Shown: positions 1 through 10,571 of the stretch, piece after piece
Layout of the letters: each line of letters begins with the position of its first letter
Position numbering within the stretch: the first letter of the stretch is position 1
NCBI GenBank assembly: GCA_037043235.1
Contig: JAWRVZ010000158.1
Coordinates: 1,240,001 to 1,304,000, forward strand
Direction: 5' to 3'
Length of the DNA stretch: 64,000 bases
Origin: Rhodeus uyekii
Taxonomy: Eukaryota > Chordata > Actinopteri > Cypriniformes > Acheilognathidae
Made by a program: the position numbers and the translations under genes
Notes under the pieces: generated by a model
The model's input: the letters and a program-made list of their open reading frames with translations, nothing else
Database searches by the model: none
Told to the model about the DNA's origin: nothing

Positions 1-156
1 TCCACTAGGAGCATGGCAGCATCCAAGGCTCTCCTCTCCGGAGTCGCCTTGTCTGATGTTTGTGCTGCGGCCGGCTGGTCCTCACCGCACACATTCATGA
101 GGTTCTACCAGCTAGACCTCGATGCCGCCCCGGGAACCAGGGTGCTCTCTCAGTGA
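1..156 (+). CDS. DIRS-type tyrosine recombinase, C-terminal 51 codons (5' end off window)
   Basis: Reading from base 1 gives an open frame to the TGA at 154-156. The peptide starts with STRS, which fits the HxxR active-site motif of tyrosine recombinases with its His just outside the window. It continues through a DVCAAAGWSSPHTF segment to FMRFY, whose Tyr at residue 36 is in the right place for the nucleophile; the Trp at residue 26 fits the H/W position. The SxxDxCxAAGWSSPxTFxRFY pattern is familiar from recombinases of DIRS and Ngaro elements in fish. The visible part has no stop or frameshift, so this terminus may derive from a fairly young copy. Only the end is visible, so activity cannot be judged. 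Confidence 0.75.
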   Translation, partial: STRSMAASKALLSGVALSDVCAAAGWSSPHTFMRFYQLDLDAAPGTRVLSQ

Positions 157-247
157 GCTGGGACACACCCGGATGCTGACGTCGCTGAGGTGGCGTTGGC
201 ATAGCGTTCCCCTAGTGCTTCGACACAGCTCGAGTTCCCAGAAAGGG

Positions 248-557
248 AACGTCTCGGGTTACGTATGTAACCCTGGTTCCCTGAGGGGAACGAGACGCTG
301 TGTCTTGGCCTCAGCTCCTGGCGCCTCCGGGCCCGCTTCAGGCATTCATGGCTGACGCGCCCCGGTTTCAGACGCGCTTTATGCTCTGCCTCATGACGTC
401 ACCGGCTGCGGCCGGCAGTGACGCATTCACACGCGTTCGTTTCTCATTGGTTGCATAGATCTTCACGTGACTCACGCAAGGCTATTTCCCCTAGTGCTTC
501 GACACAGCGTCTCGTTCCCCTCAGGGAACCAGGGTTACATACGTAACCCGAGACGTT
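248..557. repeat. Fold-back: perfect 57-bp inverted repeat around a 196-bp spacer
   Basis: Bases 248-304 and 501-557 are exact reverse complements and include the core GGGTTACGTATGTAACCC. The sequence CCCCTAGTGCTTCGACACAGC also occurs in direct orientation near 210 and 488, so the left side carries both a direct and an inverted copy of the terminal sequence. This matches the internal complementary region plus right terminal repeat of DIRS elements. Confidence 0.85.
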
Positions 558-1517
558 TTGTCAGCACACACATTTGCTTGATTTCATGGATTTGCATGGT
601 ACATCTATGACGGCATCCTCTTGTGGAGGTTTATTGCCATTTATTAGGTCACTTATCTTCCCCACATCCTCTATCTCTTTCAGTGTCCATCAGCACCGTA
701 CTGATGATCTCCATTGTTTCTTTTTCATTTTTATGACATTTAAAGTCCACTGTCCTCTCAGCCATCCTTAATGCATAAAATATGGCTCCAGCTCCTTTTA
801 AGCCTGAGGAAAATGCCATTTTTCTCTGCTAAGGGAATAAGTGCTAAGACAAAGGCTTGTTAAGGATTTGAGCTCTGCTTGTTGTGACAACGGAGTTCAG
901 CTGCAGATAGTCAGAGCTGCAAAGAGCATTGAGATAAGATTAAACGTTTGTGTTGTTCTCATTTGGAACAAAGACCCTTTTGAAAAAAAAAATGTTGCCT
1001 GGATGTTCACACCAGCAGAAGCTAAATGAAAGACTACTTTGTATAGCAAACAGATAATGAAGCATGCAGAGTGCTACAGATATCTTTGTTTCAAGAGCCT
1101 TTGGCTGAGAGCCTCCCACTCACCCCACAGATACACAAGGCCAAAGATCTGCCGTTAAGCATTATCTAGGGAGGAGAAACCGGTACCCCCAGGAAGATTT
1201 TCTTTAACGTCCATGAAACTTTTTATCCATTCCACAAAGGGTTCTTTATAGTGGAATAAGTGGGATTTTTTTCTGTTTTAAGAACTGTTATTTGGGGAAC
1301 CGGAAATGGTTCATTTCTGTGAAAATTCACTTTAAAAATAACTACTTATTTTAAAATAAAACTTTAAAATAAAACTTTATTTTAAAAGTGCCCAATTATG
1401 TTATTTTAAAGGCTCCTAATAGTTGTAGTAAATTGGCCTCTTGCAATAGGCTTATATGCATTATATGCTTATAGGTCAAAACTCAAATCTTAATTTTATC
1501 ACAATCTACATTTTCAC
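558..1517. other. Intergenic, no gene seen
   Basis: No coding signal in any frame; the short open frames lack splice context or family resemblance. A segment near 1,200-1,330 with GGGTTCTTTATAGTGGAA resembles a common fish interspersed repeat, but I cannot define its ends. Confidence 0.5.
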
Positions 1518-1985
1518 TGTGTCTGAAACAGTAACGGTTTGATAGGATTTGGTCTCTTTAAACCTCTCTTTTCTGAGAGCCTATACTCTGCTCTGATTGG
1601 TCAAAGGGTCATCTGAGTTTCAGATCCTCAGCACTTAATACACAGTGATACGAAGGGTAACTATGGTATAAATTTTACCATATCAATTCGGGCTTTGGAA
1701 GTGCATGGAAAGCGGATTTTATTTCGAAGAGTAGAAAACGGCGACAACACAGACCAAACTCTTCCAGTCTCAGCTGCAGCTGCAGTGTTTAAGGGAAGGT
1801 CAAAGTAGACGTTGTAAACGTTGTTTCAACATAGGTTTGTGTAGCAGTAAGAAGATTATTGATGACTCATTTCAGACAGTTTCTTTTTTTTGGGAGACAG
1901 AAACTTTGAATCTTTGCAGACCTTTTTACATCCACAAACAACTATAAGACTATATTAAAGGTAATTATAAAATACGGCACTTTAA
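1518..1985 (+). repeat. Interspersed repeat family A, copy 1
   Basis: This segment aligns by eye with 27,165-27,650 (same strand) and with the reverse complement of 29,606-30,140. Shared landmarks in order are GTCTGAAAC...GGTTTGAT, CTGATTGGTCA, CATATCAATTCG, GTGCATGGAAAG, a TTTGGGAGACA block and a tail ending near GGCACTTTAA. It is probably a non-autonomous transposon; I cannot assign a superfamily. Confidence 0.7.
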
Positions 1986-2737
1986 GTGTGTAGGATACAG
2001 AGGAACAAATGAAGGACAAGATAACTCAATATAGTAAAGCCAAGTTTCCATACTGAATAACAGCTGCCATGGATATGCATTGTTAAGCTGCAAATTACAA
2101 AATTGTACTATAGAACCTGACAAATGGGTACCTGTACAAATGCGACCTGGATATGAGGAATGTTTGAACAGACTTCAGCAAAGATTTCCTCTTTTTGGAG
2201 TGTATTTTACGCAACCTTTCACACAGTCTTTCAACTGTTGAGCATGTTCCTCTACTGGAGTATCAGTTCCCCTCATGGGCTTTGTCTCAGCAAGTCTGCT
2301 TGTGCAAGCAAATGCATTCACTACAGTTGCTCAATGATGCTTCAGGCACAGCTAAGAACTGGCAAAGTCTGAGTTTACCACCCTTGGAGTGTTTTAATCT
2401 AACTCATAACATCAACAGAAATAACTGTCTAATTGAAGACAATTGCTCCACTGCAGATAACGATTTTGTTAAACTGTAAAATACTAGTTTAACGTAATGA
2501 TCTTTTTGAATGTAAAACATCACCAAAATAACTTTTATACATGCCATTTTACACAATACTACTACTGCTACTACCACTTTATGTTAATAAGACAAATGTT
2601 TCTGCTGTATCTTTCTGTACCAACACTTTTCTTGAAAAGTGAACACTTTTCTTCACTTTTACAAACACAACATTGTGAAAACTATTAAACAAAACATAAG
2701 AGATTTTGATTAACTACATGAATGTATGAAAAGCACA
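1986..2737. other. Intergenic, nothing recognised
   Basis: AT-rich sequence. Two overlapping open frames near 2,160-2,479 show no family features, and two frames open over the same bases argues for chance. Confidence 0.5.
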
Positions 2738-2830
2738 TGCACTATCATTCAAAAGTTTGGTGTCAGTGAAATTTTAACACATACTTTTATTCAGCAAGGA
2801 TGCGTTAATTTGATCAAAAGTGAGTTCTTG
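2738..2830 (-). repeat. Interspersed repeat family B, terminal fragment
   Basis: Begins CATTCAAAAGTTTGG and continues through TTTATTCAGCAAGGATGC. This is the terminal inverted repeat and subterminal sequence of a very common cyprinid repeat, whose longer copy here is at 23,742-24,238. Confidence 0.65.
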
Positions 2831-4279
2831 CAAATATTTTTTTTTATTATAAAATACAAGTTAAAATCCCAAATTAAAATGTTTTATTAGTAGTGACATA
2901 GCGAAACTCCATAGTAGGAATGCTGCTTGTGTGGTCACCAGGTTTATGGTGACTTATGTAGTTTGCGTTACAAAATTGAGTTGTAAAGTCAAGTAATCTA
3001 AGGCCAGATCAAGCAGAAAGGAGAAACATGGAAAAATAAGAAAATTCAGAGCAGAAATGAGTATGTTGGATTTACTGTGATGATACTGACTATTGGCATT
3101 TTGAAATGTCAGCTATATTTCACGAGCAGCACAGAAAGTCTCTAGAAAGCTGCAGCACAGATTATGAACAGATTTTACTCGTGCAGAGATTCTTGGATTG
3201 TGATGTATGGTCATCTGTAAAACTCTGTTCTGAAATGGCAAAAAACTATTAGTGTATTATTTAAGCAAGTGTCCTTGGTGTACTGTAAGGCTGACAACCC
3301 ATTAAAGGCGCCTACATATCTTTCCAGCTATGAAACTTAAAAGAAACACTGGTGAGTGAACATATTTCTTGTCAGGGAACCTGGTGTTTTATGTTATTAA
3401 ATGTAATATCATGCATGAGTTCATCTGCAGAAGTCCAGATGAAACCGTCATTCATTTCTTTACCTCAGGGTGCATGTGTGCGAGTTATGGGGTAGCATTA
3501 TCGCCCTGGAAGGTGTGCGAATTGTTTTCCTGGCATTGAGAGAGAGATTCTGGCTATTTGTCGCGATTGAGTGTATTAGACAATCTACAGATGACTGATG
3601 GGCCATGGTGCAAGACACCACAGTGTGTAACAGATTGATTTAATGGAGCGGATCTTGGGTTTTCCCCTTTGTTAAACATACTGAAATATGTTGTTTGAAA
3701 ACATTTTTGAGCAATTAAAAGTATTATTTCTTTGTTTTTGAGTATTCTGCTAATTTAATGAAGTGGAGTTTGACAAATATGTCTATTAGTTAGCATAATC
3801 AGATGCTAAATCATTCAATTTTATGCCAAAGTCACTGCCTCATGTGAAGGCTAATTTACACACATTTTTAGGCAATTAATACAAGTTTTCTATTGTATGA
3901 ATACTCGTTGGCATAAATCTCAAAACTGCAGAGAGCCACAGTAATGTTTTTCAAATGGCTAAGCTGATGCACATACATTTCTCAATATAAGATGAGAAAA
4001 ATCAATACAGGAATAAAGAAAGTGCATGCTCACACACGCAGTACAAGATGCACTTATGTTCCAGACATTCAGATTGTTTGTAAAAATAGGGATGCACCCT
4101 CATCTCACAATGTGTAAACAGCATTCTCTGGCAAAATGTTCCAACAATCAACAGCACTTTCAATCATCATAGCGACAGCGGCTTATCTCCTGTTAAACGA
4201 ACACGACATATTTCAAAGCTGCTGATCTCTAACTACATATGAAAATTGTATGGGATTGTTAAATGCTCTATTGTTACTA
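2831..4279. other. Intergenic, nothing recognised
   Basis: No gene, RNA or clear repeat found. The stretch 3,420-3,620 is of more balanced composition but shows no coding features. Confidence 0.45.
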
Positions 4280-4393
4280 TTTAAAGAGATAATTTGCCCA
4301 AATCTAAAATTATGTCATAATATACTCACTGTATAAGTTTCTTATTTCTGTTGAACACAGAAGATATTTTTGGGTGAACTATCCGTTTTAGGG
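4280..4393 (+). mobile_element. Short MITE with TTCACCC-type terminal repeats
   Basis: Left end TTTAAAGAGATAATTTGCCC and right end GGGTGAACTATCCG are inverted relatives of each other. The interior carries the CTGTTGAACACAGAAGATATTTT segment typical of the GGATAGTTCACCC repeat family found several more times in this window. Confidence 0.65.
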
Positions 4394-4514
4394 GACATGT
4401 TTTCTATGGAGAAACCTTTTGATAATCGGTTTTAAAAAGGGAATGTTGTTAAAATAATAAATAAAAAGAAAATTCTAATCACAATATTTCTGTCATTATA
4501 AGATTTAAGTGATC

Positions 4515-4710
4515 ATTTTACACTGAAGACTGGTGTAATGGCAACTGTAAGCTCATCTTTGACAAAGAAATATATTGCATTAAATTAGAAAACAGTTATT
4601 TTAATTTTTTATAATATTTCACAATATTACTGTTAATACTCTTTTGTTGATCAAATAAATGCAGCCTCTGTAAGCATAAGAGACTTAACAAAAAAAAATT
4701 AATCCAAACA
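4515..4710 (+). repeat. Interspersed repeat family B, internal fragment
   Basis: Contains ACACTGAAGACTGG, AACAGTTATTTTAA, ATATTTCACAATATTACTG and GATCAAATAAATGCAG in the order known for the CATTCAAAAGTTTGG repeat. Terminal sequences are not recognisable here. Confidence 0.55.
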
Positions 4711-4841
4711 TTTCAATAGTAGAGTACAATATAATATATACTTCTTTATCATTAGATAATCTATTTTTTTAATAATTAGAATTTTTTTCCTGTTTATAAA
4801 ATTACATAATCATTGGGTATTTATCATTGTTTGGGCGTTTC

Positions 4842-4922
4842 AACATGAGCTATGTCCATTTAAACACTTTTCTCACCTCATGTCAAGTGATTTGACATAG
4901 TATATAACACATAGCTCATGTT
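4842..4922. repeat. Nested inverted repeat (14-bp outer arms, 7-bp inner arms)
   Basis: Outer arms AACATGAGCTATGT (4,842-4,855) and its exact complement at 4,909-4,922 enclose an inner ATGTCAA/TTGACAT palindrome around 4,880-4,897. The single strand could fold into a branched hairpin. Confidence 0.7.
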
Positions 4923-5621
4923 TAAGTGAAGATATGACCTCTAAGCACACTAACAAATCCCTGGGCGAGTATGTAATTTGATAAGCAGTGATTTTCTCCA
5001 ACACAGTTTAGGACTGTATGAACAATGCTGTGTTTGAATAGCACACTGTACCTTTAGATCTTAACATTGGGTGGTTATTTGGTACATATGGGCCAGCATT
5101 TACCTGCAGGCACATGCAGGGAGATTAATGGTGACTCATGCACTCATCATATGGCATGTTAATACAAGTGTTCTATCAAATAAAACCTGAAAGAAAGCCT
5201 GATTAATGCACTCTTTCATGATTCACAACAGAAGTAAACACATACTGACATAAAAAATTACATAGCCTCATATTACTCATGAAATGATAGCAGGATGCAT
5301 TTTTACACTGGAATTTCTCCCATAAAACTATTCAGCTTTAAAATGTGTGTGCAACGTTGGCTAAATATGTCAAGGTGAGTGGCTGAAGACAAACAGTCAA
5401 CTGATATAATCTTCCATTAACACAGAAGACAAAAACACAAAAAGTTCACATACGTAACCAAGACATTACTACCCCCCTAACATAAGGCATGACCTTTTGC
5501 CAAAAAGAGTCCAACCAGGGCCGGCACTCTGGAGTACTGGAGGTCACGGACAGGTGAACTGGGTGGTGCTGGGAGTATAGGGAGCTCGACCCAGGTCAGG
5601 GGCTGGAGCTAACGTGTGCAA
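4923..5621. other. Intergenic, nothing recognised
   Basis: No coding or RNA signal. From about 5,510 the sequence becomes G-rich with loosely repeated GGAGTACTGG-like words that recur to about 5,900, possibly a decayed minisatellite. Confidence 0.4.
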
Positions 5622-5673
5622 CCCCCCCCCCCCCACACACACACACACACACATACACACACACACACACACA
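5622..5673. repeat. Poly-C run followed by (AC)n microsatellite
   Basis: A 13-base C run runs directly into about 40 bases of AC dinucleotides with one ACAT interruption. Confidence 0.95.
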
Positions 5674-7383
5674 AAAGGGCCATGGACATAATGGTAAGCA
5701 TTACAGGAGCTTCTCAGATGCTCTAAGCGTGGTTACTTTCTGGTTACTCTCCGGAGTGGGCTCAGAGATGGCGCTCAAAAGAATGCATTGTGACCATATG
5801 TATTGACAATGCTATAGTCCTTGGAGTTGTTCCTCACTGGAACAGACTCGGGAATATTACTCACTGGAAGGGACTCTGGAGTGGACTCAGGAATGGTGGA
5901 AGTGGGGCTGGACAGATGGTGTCGTTCAATTGTTTTCCAGCACCCATTCTACACACTTTTGGAAACTCCCAGAAGACCCACACCATATAGGCATGCCTTC
6001 GTTTCCATGTTTAAACTGGTCAGGTAGAAAATGCACAGCAATTGGTCTTGGAAGTTTGTGAGGCACGCCAGTTGGCCTCGAGGGACTGCTGTTCCTCGTC
6101 CAAACACAACACTTGGAATGCCGACAAGTGCACGTTCAACTTTAATGGTGCTGTATTCTGTCACGGTAAGTGTCACGAAGCGCACAACGAAGGAGAAAAC
6201 TGAAATAGTCTTATAACTTATAGAAGTTGTTAATTTAATAATTTAATAAATGTCTTATAATAGACTGCAACTTCAAACCAACCATAAGGATAACAAGGAA
6301 ATACCACTAATGTAAATACAAGCCAAAGAGTAGATTAAAACCGAGGTCTTATATAGACAGGCAAACAAAGGAGCAAACAAGATAGTTAATGAGGTGATTA
6401 ACAAAGCTCAGGTGAATGGGTTAAATGAATGAAACTCATGGGGAAAACTGGGTCAAAGGAAAATTAACACAGAAGACAAGAATCCAAACACACATAACCC
6501 TGACAGTATATCAGACTAAATGTATGTCACTGTGGTTTAGGAAATGCATGGTCTTATTTATAAAGGTAACATTTTATTTTGAAGGTCCACTTGAGACATT
6601 CTACAAAAATAACCTTGCAACTACAATAGAGTATGAGTAGACTTTCTGCTTAATATCTGCTAACTCTTTTGCTTTGATTCTCCCCCAACATACAGTCTAC
6701 TGACTATAAGTAACTTTGCAGCTACAAGTCAACTACTGAACCAAAGCCTAACACCTAATCATAACCTAACTAAAGACCTCTACTACAGTCTTCTAATACT
6801 CTAATGAGGGTTGTTTGGCATTTAGTTGGTTGAACGTCTTCCATCATGGACCATCATGACTGAGCAAAGTCCCTTTCAAGGAGCACTAATACAAGATCTC
6901 CATCTTGTGGCCACAGTAATGACAACAACAAAAGAAGGCAACTCATGCTCTCATCAACTGAACTGTAGCGTTACTTAAGCATAAATCATTTTAATTTAAA
7001 TGGAAAGACAAAGGACAATCAGGTACTATATGACCTTGTAGCCAAAAACACTGATACATTTCATCACACCTTTAACAATTCAATCAACCACCGAGTGATT
7101 TGGGTTATTGTGTGCTCTTTAAATACTTTTTGATTGAACTTTTCACATAATAAACCACATAAGACAAATGAATGTAGAATGTTGTTACTTGTAAACTGTT
7201 ACTAGTAGGCCTAAACAAATTACAACGGAAAAAAAAGAAAATAATTGCTTGATATTTCCTACCACACTTTTGATATCATTGTCTTTAGTTTCCACATAAA
7301 ATGTTGTAAAGTTGTTTTTTTTTTAATGCAAGTAAAAAATTATTTTTTGAAATATTAATTTATAAGAACTTCTGGAAAAAGAT
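5674..7383. other. Intergenic; probable repeat remnants
   Basis: No gene. The block at about 6,060-6,510 (tail with AACACAGAAGACAAGAATCC) and the block at about 6,560-6,830 (TTTTGAAGGTCCACTTGAGAC, then AACTATAAGTAACTTTGC) both resemble widespread cyprinid repeats. I have no second copy in this window to confirm either. Confidence 0.45.
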
Positions 7384-7470
7384 AAACGAGTATAACGAGT
7401 ATATGCAGTATACTCGTTATAAGAGCAAACGAGTATACGAGCAAACGTTATACGAGCAAACGAGTATAAC
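7384..7470. repeat. Short tandem/palindromic cluster of ACGAGTATA words
   Basis: Repeated GAGCAAACGAGTATA units, with a perfect 12-bp palindrome TATAACGAGTAT (7,391-7,402) and its complement at 7,410-7,421. The word GTATACGAGCAA also occurs inside the terminal region of the Tigger-like element at 30,481, so this may be a rearranged transposon end. Confidence 0.7.
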
Positions 7471-8071
7471 TTGCACAAGAAGTGTAGAGGTTATACTGAC
7501 TTTATAATGAGACCATCTAGAAGCTGACTGTAACTTTGACACGACAGCTACAGGAAGCCACATCAGGTTTTGTTTTTATTATGGCACTTTAAAAGCTCTG
7601 TGCAAACAGAGCCGTCAGTCTACAGAAACAAATAGGTTTTTAAATGTCTAAAAAAGATTTTGATCTGTTCCACTTTCCATTTGTTCAAAGAACACCATGA
7701 TAAGTGAAGTATCTAAACAGAGTTTAAACAAGTGTTTCTCTCTTTTTTGTTTGAACTTTATTAAATACATTTTTAGTTAATAAAACTGGAATTAAACATT
7801 TTATATTCCTCTGGGTCAATGGATCATACAAATTAAACAGAAGCCACTTTTGCTATCTGAAATTAAATGGAGGAAAAATCTAAAATGCCAGAACAATAGG
7901 TGTGATGCAGACCATACAAAAACAATTACTTAAATGGATAATTCACCCAAACAAATGCACATTCTGTCATGAATTACTCATCCTCATGTCATTCCAAACC
8001 CATTCATCTTCGGAACACAAATGAGGATCTTTTTAATGATATCAGATCTTTCTGTCCCTCCAGCTTCCTAG

Positions 8072-8224
8072 CTTCCACAAGAATGAACGAGGTTCATCCT
8101 TGTGTTGCGTGGCACATTTGCGCTTCTGCAAGAACCAATGAGATTCCTTCTCGTGTTACGTGACATGTTTGAAGTTCCACAAGAACGAACAAGGTTCATT
8201 CTCGGTTCTATCTCATGGGCTGCG
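8072..8224. repeat. Three tandem 51-bp degenerate units
   Basis: Units start at 8,072, 8,123 and 8,174, each beginning with TTCCACAAGAA or TTCTGCAAGAA and followed by GGTTCATTCTCG-type and GTGTTACGTG-type sequence. The third decays after about 30 bases. A separate 13-bp direct repeat CTGCGCAGCACGT follows at 8,220 and 8,235. Confidence 0.8.
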
Positions 8225-8474
8225 CAGCACGTTTCTGCGCAGCACGTCTCATGTGTTACGTGGTACGTGGCATGAAAATTAATTTCATTGGTTCTTGCAG
8301 AAGCTCAAATGTTTATTTGTGGATAAAAACCTAAATTCAATCTTTTCTGTTATGCTCATTGTATAAAGTGATAGTGTCTCTTCAGAAAATTTTGGACCAA
8401 ATTCATTTGGATTAGTTTAACAATCTTTTTATTAACTTTTTGAAGATTCAAAGAGAGATTTGCGTTACTATCTA

Positions 8475-9406
8475 CAGGTGCTGGTCATATAATTAGAATC
8501 ATCAAAAAGTTGATTTATTTCACTAATTCTTTTCAAAAAGTGAAACTTGCATATTATATTCACTCCTTACACACACACTGATATATTTCAAATGTTTATT
8601 TTTTTTATGTTGATGATTATAACTGACAACTAAGGAAAATCCCAAATTCAGTACGTCAGAAAAATAGAACATTACTTAAGACCAACACAAAGGAAGGATT
8701 TTTAGAAATCTTGGCCAACTGAAAAGTATGAGCATGTACAGCACTAAATACTTAGTTGGGGCTCCTTTTGCCTGAATTACTGCAGCAATGTGGCGTGGCA
8801 TGGAGTCGATTGGTCTGCCCAGGTGTTATGAGGTGTTAATATCTAGGTGTTACTATCTCTGATAGTGGCCTTCAGCTATTCTGCATTGTTGGGTCTGCCA
8901 TGTCACATCTGAAGCTGAAACTTATGTCTTGCATACATCTTTGCGTAGTGGTTCTTGAAGCACTGACTCCAGCTGCAGTCCACTCTTTGTGAATCTCCCA
9001 CACATTTTTGAATGGGTTTTGTTTCACAATCCTCTCCAGGGTGTGGTTATCCCTATTGCTTGTACACTATTTCTACCACATATTTTCCTTCCTTTTGCCT
9101 CTCTATTAATGTGCTTGGACACAGAGCTCTGTGAACAGCCAGAATCTTTTGCAATGACCTTTCTTTTGTCCCTAACCTTTTCACAATACTCTATTTTTCT
9201 GAGATACTGAATTTGGGATTTTTCTTAGCTGTCAGTTATAATCATCAAAATTCAAAGAAATAAACATTTGAAATATATCAGTATGTTTTTTAATTAATGA
9301 ATATAATATACAAGTTTAACTTTTTGAATGAAATTAGTTAAATAAATTAAATAATTAATAATTAAATACATTTTTGATTATATTCTAAATATATAACCAG
9401 CACCTT
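8475..9406 (-). mobile_element. Internally deleted Tc1/mariner-like transposon
   Basis: Starts CAGGTGCTGGTCATATAATT just after a TA and ends with the inverted ATATAACCAGCACCTT. Subterminal inverted segments such as TTCAAATGTTTATTT and CCCAAATTCAGTA recur near both ends. The interior fragments (CTTAGTTGGGGCTCC, GAATTACTGCAGCAATG, GAAGCACTGACTCCAGCTGC) match a well-known zebrafish Tc1-like element whose transposase reads on the minus strand. Most of the coding region is deleted, so the element is non-autonomous. Confidence 0.8.
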
Positions 9407-9501
9407 GTGGACGGACAGAAGGCTCTCAGATTTCAAATGGAGGTAATACGAGTTTGGAACGACATGAGTAATTAAAAATTTTGTGTGAATTATCCATTTA
9501 G

Positions 9502-10571
9502 AATTATTAACATTGCACAATTCTTTTATATTATTTGTTAAGTCACCATAGCCAGTATAGTCTTGTTGAACTCATAGCAAGGGACTTTAAGACTGAAGAT
9601 TTAATTTAATGTTAATCTGTTTCATAAATGCTTTCATAAATATCTGCCAGTATTGACAAAACTTTACCTGCATGGCAATTTTAGAGGTCAAAAGTTGTAA
9701 GTACCAAAAACACAATTGTGTAAACACGTCCTTCGAAACTTAAAGTTGTTGCCATTCTGTGGTTTAAACAGTGCCTATATCTCTGCTAAACAACATTTTG
9801 GACCAAATTAAGTTCTTAGCCCTATAAATGTTACCCACACCTTCGTCCTCAAAATCTCATCTTTTATCATGAAAACCAAAAGCTGCTGTCCCTTGAATAT
9901 GTTGTTGATTTACCTATTTTGTCTGCAAAAAATTTCATTCACAAACAAAAGTGGCTTAATCCTCCTTTATGCTTTCCTATGTTTCTTGTCTTGCTTATGT
10001 CATTGCGTCCCTTGAACTTTTTTAAAGTACAAACTTTTTGATGCATTATGGCAAACTATTTAAAAAATAGGATTTAACCCTATTACTGCACTTTTCTTTT
10101 TCTACATGTTTGCAAATGTAATGTATGCAAACTCTTTTTTTTCTCTCTATTTTGTAGTTATTATTGTTCAATATGAGAGACACAATCTAGATTCTGTTCC
10201 CTGATTTTGTATTGTATTTATCTAATGTTAGGCCATAAAAATAAAATCTCTGCTGAACGTTTGATAATGGACTGCTGTTATTCCTCCTGCCTTTAGAGGC
10301 CGCAGTAACACTGTACATCGCAGTATTAAATACGGAAAGTCTTATCGTGGCAAAACATTTAAATACCACAACACACTCATATGACACACACTCACAGTTC
10401 CTGAGGTGAAGCTTTTAATGCCCTGCAACGATCTCAATCGTCTTGTTGTTCTGTCAGGTGCCGTTAAATCACCTCGTGTCGTGCAGTGCCTCTTTTTGGA
10501 AATCGCTTGTGTTTTGTAAAGCTCTCTTGTTAAACAATTCAAAGTTTTACATCGTGTTTCGACCGTTCAAA
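9502..10571. other. 5' flank of gm2a
   Basis: No gene in 9,502-10,400. I see no convincing TATA box or CpG-rich promoter. The segment 10,250-10,340 (GCTGAACGTTTGATA ... TTTAGAGGCCGCAGTAA) has a weaker echo downstream of gm2a at 13,219-13,315, which may mark the edge of a tandem duplication. Confidence 0.4.

Larger units (their letters stand above)
1..557 (+). mobile_element. 3' end of a DIRS-type tyrosine-recombinase retrotransposon
   Basis: The window opens inside the element. The first 156 bases encode the C-terminal end of a tyrosine recombinase. About 90 bases later a fold-back structure begins, with a perfect 57-bp inverted repeat at 248-304 and 501-557. DIRS-group retrotransposons use a tyrosine recombinase instead of a DDE integrase, and they end in inverted terminal repeats plus an internal complementary region. 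A recombinase 3' end followed directly by a fold-back is what such a 3' terminus should look like. The right boundary near 557 is inferred from where the complementarity stops. The reverse transcriptase and the left terminus would lie outside the window. Confidence 0.72.
7932..9501 (+). mobile_element. MITE with TTCACCC-type ends, split by a Tc1-like insertion
   Basis: The left end (ATGGATAATTCACCCAAACA, then CATCCTCATGTCATTCCAAA) is matched by an inverted right end (TTTGGAACGACATGAGTAATT, then GTGAATTATCCATTTAG). Between the ends are the CTTTCTGTCCCTCCA block and an inserted element at 8,475-9,406. Removing the insertion leaves about 640 bp. Confidence 0.75.

Noticed and set aside
8072..8224. 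Regularly spaced 51-bp repeats that could suggest a CRISPR-like array
   Set aside because: Units are directly adjacent with no unique spacers, degenerate, and inside a fish transposon.
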